From an uncultured Rhodocyclaceae bacterium (lineage in GTDB: Bacteria > Pseudomonadota > Gammaproteobacteria > Burkholderiales > Rhodocyclaceae): DNA of 24,745 nt. The DNA lies in the NCBI GenBank assembly GCA_937892345.1, contig CALAGF010000102.1, forward strand, positions 1-24,745, given 5' to 3'. Position 1 is the first letter of the stretch. Each line of letters starts with the position of its first letter. The notes below the pieces were generated by a model, which did no database searches, was not told where the DNA came from, and saw only the letters and a list, made by a program, of their open reading frames with translations. Of this stretch, positions 1 through 6,011 are shown in pieces. Position numbers and translations under genes: made by a program.

Positions 1-49
1 ATCTACACAGGCGAAGACACTCTTTCCCTACACGACGCTCTTCCGATCT
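1..49 (+). other. Illumina TruSeq i5 adapter (assembly contamination)
   Basis: These bases are sequencing adapter, not genome. Positions 1-8 match the end of the P5 segment (ATCTACAC). Positions 9-16 are AGGCGAAG, which I recognise as the TruSeq HT D505 index. Positions 17-49 are the 33-nt read-1 primer site ending in GCTCTTCCGATCT. Genomic sequence starts at 50. Read on the minus strand, the adapter adds the tail DRKSVV and a TAG stop to the interrupted ahpF. Confidence 0.97.
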
Positions 50-387
50 GCCTTGATCTGGTCGATGACGCTTTGCTCTACCTTCGGTGGATGGCCGCCG
101 GTCTGCAGTAATGCAAGGATCAACGAGGTGAATTCATGCCCCATCGGCAAGCCGGCAAAATGAATTCGGGCGGCTTCGCCGGGCAGTCCGACGGCAAACG
201 AGGGGCGCAGCTTGGCCGTGCCGTCTTCGCGCAGGCTGACCCGTTCGGAGAGTTCGGCAATGTCGGCAAGCAGGGAGCGCATTTCACCAGCAGCCACGCT
301 GTCGTCCAGTGTGGCGACGAGTTCGATCGGGCGTTGCAGCTTTTCGAGGTAGGCCTTCAATTGGCCCTTGATGGTTGCGTCAAGCAT
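50..387 (-). CDS. ahpF: Alkyl hydroperoxide reductase subunit F, N-terminal fragment
   Basis: AhpF is the flavoprotein that passes electrons from NADH to the peroxiredoxin AhpC. About 112 genuine residues are present, covering the start of the N-terminal thioredoxin-like domain. The sequence closely follows enteric AhpF: it begins MLDATIKGQLKAYLEKL, then shows ATLDDS and GHEFTSLILALLQTGGHP. The family is about 520 residues long, so the FAD, NADH and CxxC regions lie beyond the contig end. The apparent stop at 28-30 and the last six residues come from the adapter, and the codon at 49-51 contains one adapter base. The start at 387 has a good Shine-Dalgarno (GGGAG, 395-399). The gene lies downstream of ahpC on the same strand with a 111-bp gap, so co-transcription is expected. 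Confidence 0.93.
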
Positions 388-409
388 GGCGGTTCTCCCT
401 TTGCGTTAT

Positions 410-451
410 TTTCAGTGGATTGCAGCGGTCGACCGCTGCAATCCACTGAAA
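410..451. repeat. 42-bp perfect palindrome between ahpC and ahpF
   Basis: Two 21-bp arms (410-430 and 431-451) are exact reverse complements with no spacer. The centre is GTCGAC and the arm core is GTGGATTGCAGCGGTC. In RNA from either strand this would form a very stable hairpin. On the ahpCF strand it sits about 50 nt after the ahpC stop and just upstream of the ahpF Shine-Dalgarno. It has no U-tract typical of an intrinsic terminator. It could be a REP-like element, an mRNA-stabilising or processing hairpin that raises AhpC over AhpF, or a protein site. Confidence 0.9.
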
Positions 452-452
452 T

Positions 453-472
453 CCCGCCGCCGTAACGGCGGG
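453..472 (-). other. GC-rich hairpin in ahpC-ahpF intergenic region
   Basis: CCCGCCG (453-459) and CGGCGGG (466-472) are reverse complements around a 6-nt loop; an alternative register pairs CCGCCG and CGGCGG around TAA. It lies one base beyond the 42-bp palindrome, so the two make a tandem hairpin pair. No run of U follows on the minus strand, so full termination is unlikely. Partial attenuation or protection of the ahpC 3' end is plausible. Confidence 0.6.
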
Positions 473-498
473 AAGTGTGCTCTGTTGAGGTTTTTTAA

Positions 499-1062
499 TT
501 AGATCTTGCCGACCAGGTCCAGCGACGGTGCCAAGGTCTTTTCGCCTTCCTTCCACTTGGCCGGGCAGACTTCGCCCGGGTGGGAGGCGGTGTATTGGGC
601 AGCCTTCAGCTTGCGCAGGGTTTCGGAAACGTCGCGGGCGATTTCGTTGGAGTGAATTTCAACGGTCTTGATGACGCCGTCCGGATTGATCACGAAGGTG
701 CCGCGCAGGGCCAGGCCTTCTTCGTCGATATGCACGTCAAAAGCGCGGGTCAGTTGATGGGTGGGGTCGCCCACCAGCGGGAACTGGGCCTTGCCAACCG
801 CCGGGGAGGTTTCGTGCCAGACTTTGTGCGAGAAGTGGGTGTCGGTGGTGACGATGTACACTTCGGCGCCAGCAGCCTGGAATTCGGCGTAGTTGTTGGC
901 GGCGTCTTCGATTTCGGTCGGGCAGTTGAAGGTGAAGGCAGCCGGCATGAAGATGACGACCGACCATTTGCCCTTCAGGCTGGCTTCGGTGACTTCAATG
1001 AACTTGCCATTGTGAAATGCCTGAGCCTTGAACGGTTGAACCTGGGTGTTGATAAGGGACAT
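499..1062 (-). CDS. ahpC: Alkyl hydroperoxide reductase subunit C (2-Cys peroxiredoxin)
   Basis: AhpC is the cytosolic peroxiredoxin that reduces H2O2, organic hydroperoxides and peroxynitrite, and is re-reduced by AhpF. It is 187 residues, the usual full length. The peroxidatic Cys47 lies in the motif FTFNCPTE. The resolving Cys166 lies in GEVCPAKW near the C-terminus, which ends in the conserved SLDLVGKI. The active-site context (PAAFTFNCPTE) is the Pseudomonas type rather than the enteric PADFTFVCPTE. The start is supported by AGGAGA about 7 nt upstream on the minus strand. ahpF follows on the same strand. A candidate OxyR operator and promoter lie at 1108-1173. Confidence 0.97.
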   Translation of the reverse strand: MSLINTQVQPFKAQAFHNGKFIEVTEASLKGKWSVVIFMPAAFTFNCPTEIEDAANNYAEFQAAGAEVYIVTTDTHFSHKVWHETSPAVGKAQFPLVGDPTHQLTRAFDVHIDEEGLALRGTFVINPDGVIKTVEIHSNEIARDVSETLRKLKAAQYTASHPGEVCPAKWKEGEKTLAPSLDLVGKI

Positions 1063-1107
1063 CGGATTTTCTCCTGAACGAGTTGGGAAGTTGTTTGGAA
1101 CAACGCA

Positions 1108-1137
1108 ATCTTAGGGGGCGCTACCCCATTGATCCAA
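1108..1137 (-). promoter_or_regulatory. Putative ahpC promoter (-35/-10)
   Basis: On the minus strand, TTGGAT (1137-1132) and TAAGAT (1113-1108) are separated by 18 bp. Both elements are weak (about 4 of 6 consensus positions), as expected for an activator-dependent promoter. The -35 touches the edge of the proposed OxyR site, the usual arrangement for OxyR contact with RNA polymerase. The 5' leader would be about 40 nt. Confidence 0.45.
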
Positions 1138-1173
1138 TTGATTGCTTCAATATGGTACATAGCCCGTGACTAT
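1137..1173. promoter_or_regulatory. Candidate OxyR binding site
   Basis: The OxyR consensus has four tetrads, ATAG-N7-CTAT-N7-ATAG-N7-CTAT. The window shows ATTG (1137-1140), CAAT (1148-1151), ATAG (1159-1162) and CTAT (1170-1173), with exactly seven bases between each pair. Two tetrads are perfect and two match 3 of 4. The location, immediately upstream of the ahpC -35, fits a known OxyR target gene. No oxyR gene is visible in the window, so this rests on motif and context. Confidence 0.55.
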
Positions 1174-1277
1174 TTTTGTCAATGACGTCGGACTCGCCTG
1201 GCTGTGTGCTGAAAACAAATAATCCTTGTAAACACGGGCGTCAGGGCCGGTATTGCCAACACTTATCAGAAAAGGTG

Positions 1278-1286
1278 TGCTACTTT
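1278..1286 (+). promoter_or_regulatory. Possible extended -10 promoter for hupB
   Basis: TG-C-TACTTT (1278-1286) has an extended -10 form and sits 62 bp upstream of the hupB start. No convincing -35 is seen at the right distance. A small hairpin-forming stretch (about 1294-1313, CTGCCGT against ACGGCCAG with one bulge) would fall in the leader. Apart from this and the OxyR/ahpC elements, I see nothing else in the 286-bp gap 1063-1348. Confidence 0.3.
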
Positions 1287-1348
1287 TATCCCGCTGCCGT
1301 TCCGACGGCCAGTTTTCTTAACTTATTCAAGTAACAGGAGGCACTTAG

Positions 1349-1645
1349 ATGAATAAATCCGAGTTGGTCGAAGTTGCTGCAAAAGAAGCTGGTATCACCA
1401 AGGCTGCTGCGGACAAAGCGTTGTCGGCCATTATCGGCGCAGTCGTTCAGACTGTAGCCAAAGGGGAGTCTGTGACTCTGGTTGGTTTTGGAACGTTCAA
1501 GTCTGCCAAGCGTGCGGCGCGCACCGGGAAAAACCCGAAGACTGGCGCGACACTGAAGATTCCGGCAACTACCGTGCCGAAATTTACCGCAGGTACGGCT
1601 TTCAAGGCGGCCGTTGCGCCCAAGAAAGCCGCAAAAAAGAAATAA
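1349..1645 (+). CDS. hupB: HU-family DNA-binding protein
   Basis: This is a histone-like nucleoid protein that bends and compacts DNA as a dimer. The 98 residues comprise the N-terminal helical dimerisation part (MNKSELVEVAAKEAG), the HU signature region GFGTFKSAKRAARTGKNPKTG and the DNA-contacting arm. The C-terminus carries a short Ala/Lys tail (APKKAAKKK) beyond the standard ~90-residue HU fold. Such a tail is a mild, lineage-style extension that adds positive charge. A strong Shine-Dalgarno, AGGAGG (1336-1341), fixes the start. The gene is monocistronic or nearly so, since an intrinsic terminator follows 17 nt after the stop. IHF is less likely because the sequence is closer to HU throughout. 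Confidence 0.95.
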   Translation: MNKSELVEVAAKEAGITKAAADKALSAIIGAVVQTVAKGESVTLVGFGTFKSAKRAARTGKNPKTGATLKIPATTVPKFTAGTAFKAAVAPKKAAKKK

Positions 1646-1662
1646 TCCATGTTTTGCCCTAC

Positions 1663-1694
1663 GCGGGGTCCGTAATCAACGGGCTCCGCTTTTT
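1663..1694 (+). terminator. Intrinsic terminator after hupB
   Basis: A 10-bp stem, GCGGGGTCCG (1663-1672) with CGGGCTCCGC (1680-1689), contains two G-U pairs and a 7-nt loop. It is followed directly by TTTTT (1690-1694). It ends only 9 nt before the next start codon, so that gene must depend on read-through or on a promoter inside hupB. Confidence 0.85.
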
Positions 1695-1703
1695 ACTTTT
1701 GAA

Positions 1704-2117
1704 ATGAACACACCCATCAACGAAGATATTCTGCCCGAAGAAGCGCCTGCCAGTGTTGAACCAACTGTCAGCGCAGAACCGCAACCCCTGGATGCACGTC
1801 GCCGCTTGCGCGAACTGTTGTCTGTTCCTGAGCGTGATCGCAGCGATGAGGTCTGGGACGAGATCATTGAACTCGAAATCCAGCTCGCACCGGGTAACCG
1901 CATTTCCGGGGGTGAGCCCGCCGGAAACAAACCACAGCGGCAGGGTGGTAGTCGGCATGGCGGCCATGCTGGCGGTGGTCATGGTGGTGGCAACGGCGGC
2001 GGTAATCCATCTGCCGGCAACAGCGGCCAGCCGCAAAAGAACAACCGGCCCCGTACCAAGAATAACCGTCGCCCACGGCAGAACAAGCCGGTTGCGGGTG
2101 GTGGTACGCCAACCTGA
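1704..2117 (+). CDS. Hypothetical basic Gly/Asn-rich protein
   Basis: I do not recognise a characterised family. The 137 residues have three parts. An acidic N-terminus (1-30) is followed by a compact charged helical segment (about 29-68) containing DARRRLRELLSVPERDRSDE and a second helix DEVWDEIIELEIQLAP. A low-complexity tail (about 70-137) has HGGHAGGGHGGGNGGGN-like repeats, then a strongly basic Asn/Arg/Pro/Lys region. The tail looks disordered and could bind nucleic acid, but that is inference. I chose ATG 1704. An in-frame ATG at 1614 lies inside hupB and would encode part of HU out of frame. No Shine-Dalgarno is visible before 1704. The gene is wedged between the hupB terminator and the ubiH-family gene, 27 nt upstream of the latter. 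Confidence 0.7.
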   Translation: MNTPINEDILPEEAPASVEPTVSAEPQPLDARRRLRELLSVPERDRSDEVWDEIIELEIQLAPGNRISGGEPAGNKPQRQGGSRHGGHAGGGHGGGNGGGNPSAGNSGQPQKNNRPRTKNNRRPRQNKPVAGGGTPT

Positions 2118-2144
2118 TTCCCGTCGTTCTCCGCGCGTTGGTGC

Positions 2145-3308
2145 ATGCAGCAGTTTGATCTGATTATCGTCGGGGGCGGGCTGGCGGGGGCTAGCCTTGC
2201 GGTTGCCCTGCGAGACACTTCCTTGCGTATCGCGCTGGTTGAGCGTCAGGCGCCTGTTCGTCCGGAAGGCTGGGATGCTCGGGTGTATGCAGTCAGTCCG
2301 GCAAATATCGATTTTCTCTCCTCGATGGGGGTCTGGAAGCATCTGGACCCCGGGCGTATCGCGCCGATCAGGGCGATGGAGGTCTTCGGCGACGCCGGAG
2401 GGGCGCTGAACTTTTCTGCGTTCGAAGCCGGGGTACCTGATCTGGGCTGCATTCTTGAGTCATCGCTGATGTCGAGTGAGCTCTGGGAGAACATCAAACG
2501 ACAGTCCGGCCTCGAGATTTTCCTGTCCAGCCTTCCTGAGTCGCTGCAAGTGACGGACGACGCTGCCATTCTGCGTTTGGCCGATGGCCGTTGCTTGCGA
2601 GCTCCCTTGCTGGTGGGCGCGGACGGTCGGGATTCCTGGGTGCGTGAGGCTGCGGGCTTGTCTGCGGTCAACCGCCATTACGGGGAAAAAGGCGTGGTTG
2701 CCAATTTTGCGACGGCTCGACCGCACCGCAACACCGCTTGGCAATGGTTTCGCGATGATGGCGTGCTGGCTTATTTGCCGCTGCCGGGAAACCGGATGTC
2801 GATTGTCTGGTCTACGCCGGATGATCATGCTGATGCGCTGTGCGCCATGCCGACGGAGCAGTTTTGTCAGCGCGTTGCTGGCGCGGGGCAGCATGTGCTC
2901 GGCGAGTTGAGCTTGCTCACTGCACCAGCTGCTTTTGCATTGCGCTTGATGCGGGTGCCGCAGATTGTTGCGTCACGAATCGCCTTGGTTGGCGATGCCG
3001 CGCACGGTATTCATCCGCTTTCAGGGCATGGGGTGAATCTGGGCTTTCAGGATGCTTGTGCGCTGGCGAATCGGCTGCGCGAAGCCAAGCCCTGGGTGGA
3101 CACGGGAGAATTGCGTTTTCTCGAGGCTTACCAACGGGAGCGTCGCGAGGAAATTTTGCTGATGCAGTCCACGACCGACGCGCTGCGGCGTCTTTTTGCC
3201 CATGATTCACCGCTATTGCGCCCGTTGCGCAACGTCGGGTTGAATTTGACCAATCGTTTGCCCATTGCCAAGAACGCCTTGGTTCGCTATGCCCTTGGGG
3301 CGTTTTAG
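2145..3308 (+). CDS. ubiH: UbiH/UbiF/Coq6-family FAD-dependent hydroxylase
   Basis: This is a class A flavoprotein monooxygenase, probably hydroxylating the aromatic ring of a ubiquinone precursor. The 387 residues match the family's usual ~390. The N-terminal dinucleotide-binding motif is VGGGLAGAS (about 9-17). The second FAD/NAD(P)H motif is GADGRDS (158-164), and the FAD-ribityl motif is GDAAHGIHP (283-291). Which ring position it acts on (UbiH, UbiF, UbiI, UbiL or UbiM type) cannot be told from motifs, so the symbol is a family label. The start ATG 2145 places the Rossmann motif at the normal distance; its Shine-Dalgarno is weak. The dsbC gene starts 9 nt after its stop, suggesting one transcript. 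Confidence 0.85.
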   Translation: MQQFDLIIVGGGLAGASLAVALRDTSLRIALVERQAPVRPEGWDARVYAVSPANIDFLSSMGVWKHLDPGRIAPIRAMEVFGDAGGALNFSAFEAGVPDLGCILESSLMSSELWENIKRQSGLEIFLSSLPESLQVTDDAAILRLADGRCLRAPLLVGADGRDSWVREAAGLSAVNRHYGEKGVVANFATARPHRNTAWQWFRDDGVLAYLPLPGNRMSIVWSTPDDHADALCAMPTEQFCQRVAGAGQHVLGELSLLTAPAAFALRLMRVPQIVASRIALVGDAAHGIHPLSGHGVNLGFQDACALANRLREAKPWVDTGELRFLEAYQRERREEILLMQSTTDALRRLFAHDSPLLRPLRNVGLNLTNRLPIAKNALVRYALGAF

Positions 3309-3317
3309 GAGTGTTAT

Positions 3318-4049
3318 ATGTTGCGTAAACTGATTTTCGCCACCTTGTTGGCAACGCTGTCTTCCCTTGTCGCCGCCGGGGAGGCTGAAATCCAGAAAAT
3401 GGTGGAGTCCCGCTTGGGCGTGAAGGTGGAGAGTGTGACCAAGACCGCTTACCTTGGCCTTTACGAGGTGTTTGCTGATGGCCATATTTTCTACACCGAC
3501 GAAAAAGTGACGGCAATGCTGATCGGCGGCGATCTGATTCGCTCGCAGCACGCGGTCAACCTGATTGACCTCAAGGCCAATGCCAACGTGACCGACGCCC
3601 GGATGCGCAAGTTGCAGGCAATCCAGTTTAGCGAACTGCCTCTGGAGCGTGCCATCAAAATGGTTCGGGGTAACGGCAAGCGCGTCCTGGCTACATTCGA
3701 GGACCCGAATTGCGGCTATTGCAAGAAACTGGCGAAAGATCTCCAGTCCCTCGATAACGTGACGGTTTATGTTTTCCTGTATCCGATTCTTTCCGAAGAT
3801 TCATTGAAAAAATCCAAGCAAATCTGGTGCTCTGCCGATCGGGGCAAGGCTTGGAGCGACTGGATGCTGGAAGGCAAGACGCCCGGTATGCGTGATAACT
3901 GCGACACCTCTGCGGTAACCAAAAATCAGGAATATGGTCGCAAGCTCAACATTACCGGCACGCCGACCATCATTTTCCAGGATGGTGAGCGGGTACCTGG
4001 TGCTGTGCCTTTGAATGTAATCGAACAGAAGCTCGGCGCAGCGAAATAA
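3318..4049 (+). CDS. dsbC: DsbC-type periplasmic disulfide isomerase
   Basis: It rearranges wrong disulfides in exported proteins and is kept reduced by DsbD. The 243 residues begin with a signal peptide (MLRK, hydrophobic 5-18, likely cleavage near Ala20). An N-terminal dimerisation domain (about 22-85) and linker follow, then a thioredoxin fold with catalytic CGYC (132-135) and the cis-proline loop TGTPT (213-217, Pro216). Cys171 and Cys195 correspond to the structural disulfide of DsbC. The active-site CGYC is the DsbC signature, against CPHC in DsbA. AGGAG (3307-3311) overlaps the upstream stop and sets the start. The gene ends its unit at the terminator 4091-4126. Confidence 0.93.
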   Translation: MLRKLIFATLLATLSSLVAAGEAEIQKMVESRLGVKVESVTKTAYLGLYEVFADGHIFYTDEKVTAMLIGGDLIRSQHAVNLIDLKANANVTDARMRKLQAIQFSELPLERAIKMVRGNGKRVLATFEDPNCGYCKKLAKDLQSLDNVTVYVFLYPILSEDSLKKSKQIWCSADRGKAWSDWMLEGKTPGMRDNCDTSAVTKNQEYGRKLNITGTPTIIFQDGERVPGAVPLNVIEQKLGAAK

Positions 4050-4059
4050 GCTGCATTTT

Positions 4060-4075
4060 CCGGCCATTTGGCCGG
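4060..4075. repeat. Short inverted repeat after dsbC
   Basis: CCGGCCA (4060-4066) and TGGCCGG (4069-4075) are exact reverse complements around TT. The two-base spacer is too short for a normal RNA loop without opening the inner pair. It lies between the dsbC stop and the main terminator and may help protect the 3' end. Confidence 0.5.
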
Positions 4076-4090
4076 TCGACCGTAGCCTGA

Positions 4091-4126
4091 ACGGCGCGCG
4101 TTTCGAAAGAAACGCGCGCCGTTTTT
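4091..4126 (+). terminator. Strong intrinsic terminator after dsbC
   Basis: A perfect 14-bp stem (ACGGCGCGCGTTTC at 4091-4104, its complement at 4109-4122) is closed by a GAAA tetraloop and followed by TTTT (4123-4126). It separates the ubiH-dsbC unit from the dcw cluster, so mraZ should depend on its own promoter. Confidence 0.93.
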
Positions 4127-4241
4127 CTTGGGTGCTGACATCGCGGGGAAATATGTCATGCGGGCATATGGCAGGGCTCGTATTGAACGTAATACTTCAC
4201 TTTAACTACCAATTTTCAGTCATTGATTTATAAGGGTATTT

Positions 4242-4267
4242 CAATTGTAAAAATGCCTTTACAATTG
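4242..4267. repeat. AT-rich dyad upstream of mraZ promoter
   Basis: CAATTGTAAA (4242-4251) and TTTACAATTG (4258-4267) are perfect reverse complements around AATGCC. The dyad lies 44 bp upstream of the mraZ -35, inside a clearly AT-rich stretch (about 4190-4315). The geometry, two 10-bp half-sites with centres 16 bp apart, suits a dimeric regulator, but I cannot name one. The rest of the gap 4127-4311 shows no gene. Confidence 0.55.
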
Positions 4268-4311
4268 TTCGTAAGTCATTGTTGCGTAAGAAAAAATGCT
4301 TGATTTCTCTA

Positions 4312-4340
4312 TTGACGTGGACGGGTTGATGCACTAAAGT
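4312..4340 (+). promoter_or_regulatory. sigma70-type promoter for the dcw cluster
   Basis: TTGACG (4312-4317, 5 of 6 consensus) and TAAAGT (4335-4340, 4 of 6) are separated by an ideal 17 bp. Transcription should start near 4347, giving a leader of about 26 nt before the mraZ ATG. The MraZ repeats begin within the -10 and cover the start site. Confidence 0.7.
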
Positions 4341-4364
4341 GGGTAAACGTGTAGAAAAGTGGGT
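4330..4364 (+). promoter_or_regulatory. MraZ operator (10-bp-phased TG repeats)
   Basis: MraZ is known to bind TGGGN direct repeats spaced by 5 nt. Here TGGGT stands at 4340 and 4360, each followed by AAACG. Degenerate units TGTAG (4350) and TGCAC (4330) fill the same 10-bp phase. The two perfect units share AAAGTGGGTAAACG. The array overlaps the -10, the start site and the mraZ ribosome-binding region, which fits autorepression. Confidence 0.8.
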
Positions 4365-4372
4365 AAACGGGG

Positions 4373-4819
4373 ATGTTCGAGGGCGCTGCGGCACTCAATC
4401 TGGATGCGAAAGGACGGCTTGCCATTCCGGCAAGGCACCGTGACGCCTTGCTCGCAGCAGGTGAAGGCTCGCTGGTGCTGACTGCACATCCGCACGGTTG
4501 CTTGCTGCTCTATCCGGCCCCGGCTTGGCAGCCCATTCGCGACAGAATTCTTGGGGGAAACAACCTCAATCGCACGGTTGCCTCCATCCAGCGCATGATG
4601 GTCGGTAATGCACGCACCGAGTCGCCGGACGCCACGGGGCGTCTTCTGGTTGCGCCTGAATTGCGCGCGCTCGCAAAACTCGACAAAACCGTCTATCTGG
4701 TCGGGATGGGCTCGCACTTCGAAATCTGGAGCGAGGCAGGCTGGCAGCAGCAGAATGATCTGGCTGCCGAAGCCTTGATGGGTGATTTGCCGCAGGACTT
4801 CGGGGATCTGGTGCTGTGA
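4373..4819 (+). CDS. mraZ: Transcriptional regulator MraZ
   Basis: MraZ is a DNA-binding repressor of the division and cell-wall cluster, forming a ring of AbrB-like domains. The 148 residues contain two tandem SpoVT/AbrB motifs: DAKGRLAIP (11-19) and DATGRLLVAP (86-95). Each carries the DxxGR core. Length and spacing are normal. The start ATG 4373 gives the standard N-terminus (MFEGAAALNLD). The only Shine-Dalgarno-like bases are GTGGG inside the last operator repeat, 9 nt before ATG, so MraZ binding could affect both transcription and translation signals. It is the first gene of the cluster, and its TGA overlaps the rsmH GTG. Confidence 0.97.
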   Translation: MFEGAAALNLDAKGRLAIPARHRDALLAAGEGSLVLTAHPHGCLLLYPAPAWQPIRDRILGGNNLNRTVASIQRMMVGNARTESPDATGRLLVAPELRALAKLDKTVYLVGMGSHFEIWSEAGWQQQNDLAAEALMGDLPQDFGDLVL

Positions 4820-5742
4820 CCGCTGGCGGTGCTCATGTCACGGTGCTGCTGGAAGAGGCGGTAGCGTCGCTGGCGATCAAGGCTGATGGCGTCTACATGG
4901 ACGCCACTTTCGGGCGCGGCGGACATAGCCGGCTCATTCTTTCTCGTCTGGGTGAAAGAGGTCGCCTTGTTGCGGTCGACCGCGATCCGCAAGCCATTGC
5001 TGCGGGTGCGGCCATCGGTGATGGCCGATTTTCTTTGGTACATCGGGCTTTTGGCGAATTGTCGGCTGCTGCCGATGACGCAGGCCTGTCGGCTGTGGAC
5101 GGTGTCTTGTTTGACGTGGGGGTGTCCTCGCCCCAGATCGACGATGCGGGTCGTGGGTTCAGCTTTCGCTACGACGCACCGCTCGATATGCGGATGGATA
5201 CGACCGAGGGTGAAACGGCGGCCGAGTGGCTGGCGCGAGCCGAATTGAAGGAAATTACGGAGGTTATTAGAAATTATGGCGAAGAACGGTTTGCTTTCCA
5301 GATTGCAAAGAAGGTTGTGGCTGCTCGGAGCGAGCAGCCAATTGTCACAACAGCACAGTTCGCGGCCCTTGTACGCGAGGCCGTGCGCACCCGTGAGCCA
5401 GGGCAGGACCCGGCGACGCGCAGCTTTCAAGCTCTACGGATTCATATCAATCAAGAGCTCCGCCAGCTGGAGGTAGCGCTGCCGCAGGCCCTGGATCTGC
5501 TGAAGCCGGGGGGGCGTCTGGTGGTGATTTCCTTCCATTCGCTCGAAGATCGCATCGTGAAAAACTTCATGCGCCAGCAGTCGACCGCAGATAGTCTGCC
5601 GCGTCATTTGCCCTTGCGCGCGGATCAGTTGCCCAAGCCCAAGCTGGCGCTGGTCGGCAAGGCAATCAAACCTTCGGCGACCGAGATTGCTGCCAATCCT
5701 CGTGCGCGTAGTGCAGTCATGCGTGTGGCGGAAAAACTGTGA
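4816..5742 (+). CDS. rsmH: 16S rRNA m4C1402 methyltransferase RsmH
   Basis: RsmH (MraW) uses SAM to N4-methylate C1402 of 16S rRNA in the decoding centre. The 308 residues are of usual length. The SAM-binding motif is MDATFGRGGHS (28-38), followed by VDRDPQAI and FDVGVSSPQID; the C-terminal half has GGRLVVISFHSLEDRIVKNF. The start is GTG 4816, which overlaps the mraZ stop in GTGA. No upstream alternative exists without long overlap, and the N-terminus HVTVLLEEAV matches the family's HxPVLLxE pattern. Translation is probably coupled to mraZ. Confidence 0.96.
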   Translation: MTAGGAHVTVLLEEAVASLAIKADGVYMDATFGRGGHSRLILSRLGERGRLVAVDRDPQAIAAGAAIGDGRFSLVHRAFGELSAAADDAGLSAVDGVLFDVGVSSPQIDDAGRGFSFRYDAPLDMRMDTTEGETAAEWLARAELKEITEVIRNYGEERFAFQIAKKVVAARSEQPIVTTAQFAALVREAVRTREPGQDPATRSFQALRIHINQELRQLEVALPQALDLLKPGGRLVVISFHSLEDRIVKNFMRQQSTADSLPRHLPLRADQLPKPKLALVGKAIKPSATEIAANPRARSAVMRVAEKL

Positions 5743-6011
5743 TGCAGCGCTTCAATCTGCTTCTCCTGTTGGTGCTTGTGGTTTGCGCGCTGGGCGTGGT
5801 GACCTCCCAGCACCGTGCGCGCAAGCTTTTTCAGGCGCTTGAGGCAGAGCAGGAAAAAGGCCGTCAGCTTGATGTCGAGTACGGTCAGCTGCAGCTTGAA
5901 ATGTCGACCTGGGCGACGCATCCGCGCGTTGAGCAAATCGCGCGCGATCGTTTGCACATGCTTGTGCCGGCAGCGCCCGGACGACTGGAATCATTGGGGG
6001 GGGCGCGCTGA
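5742..6011 (+). CDS. ftsL: Cell division protein FtsL
   Basis: FtsL is a small bitopic membrane protein that, with FtsB and FtsQ, activates septal synthesis by FtsWI. The 89 residues have a short cytoplasmic N-terminus, one transmembrane helix (about 4-21) and a periplasmic heptad-rich coiled coil (about 25-55, containing ALEAEQEKGRQLDVEYGQLQLE). The conserved VEQIARDRLHM follows. I use ATG 5742, in the TGATG junction with rsmH; a GTG directly before it at 5739 is in frame and would add one residue. The sequence is weakly conserved in general, so identification leans on position, size and topology. Confidence 0.93.
   Translation: MQRFNLLLLLVLVVCALGVVTSQHRARKLFQALEAEQEKGRQLDVEYGQLQLEMSTWATHPRVEQIARDRLHMLVPAAPGRLESLGGAR

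Noticed and set aside
410..451. Palindrome as an assembly fold-back artefact
   Set aside because: Flanking sequences on both sides are different and continue into proper ahpF and ahpC coding DNA, unlike a fold-back join. Long-read confirmation is still worthwhile.
499..1062. AhpC active site PAAFTFNCPTE differs from the enteric PADFTFVCPTE
   Set aside because: The same variant occurs in Pseudomonas-type AhpC, and both catalytic cysteines are present. It is not a novel active site.
1614..1703. In-frame upstream ATG for the Gly/Asn-rich gene
   Set aside because: It lies inside hupB and its translation would cross the terminator stem; no Shine-Dalgarno supports it.
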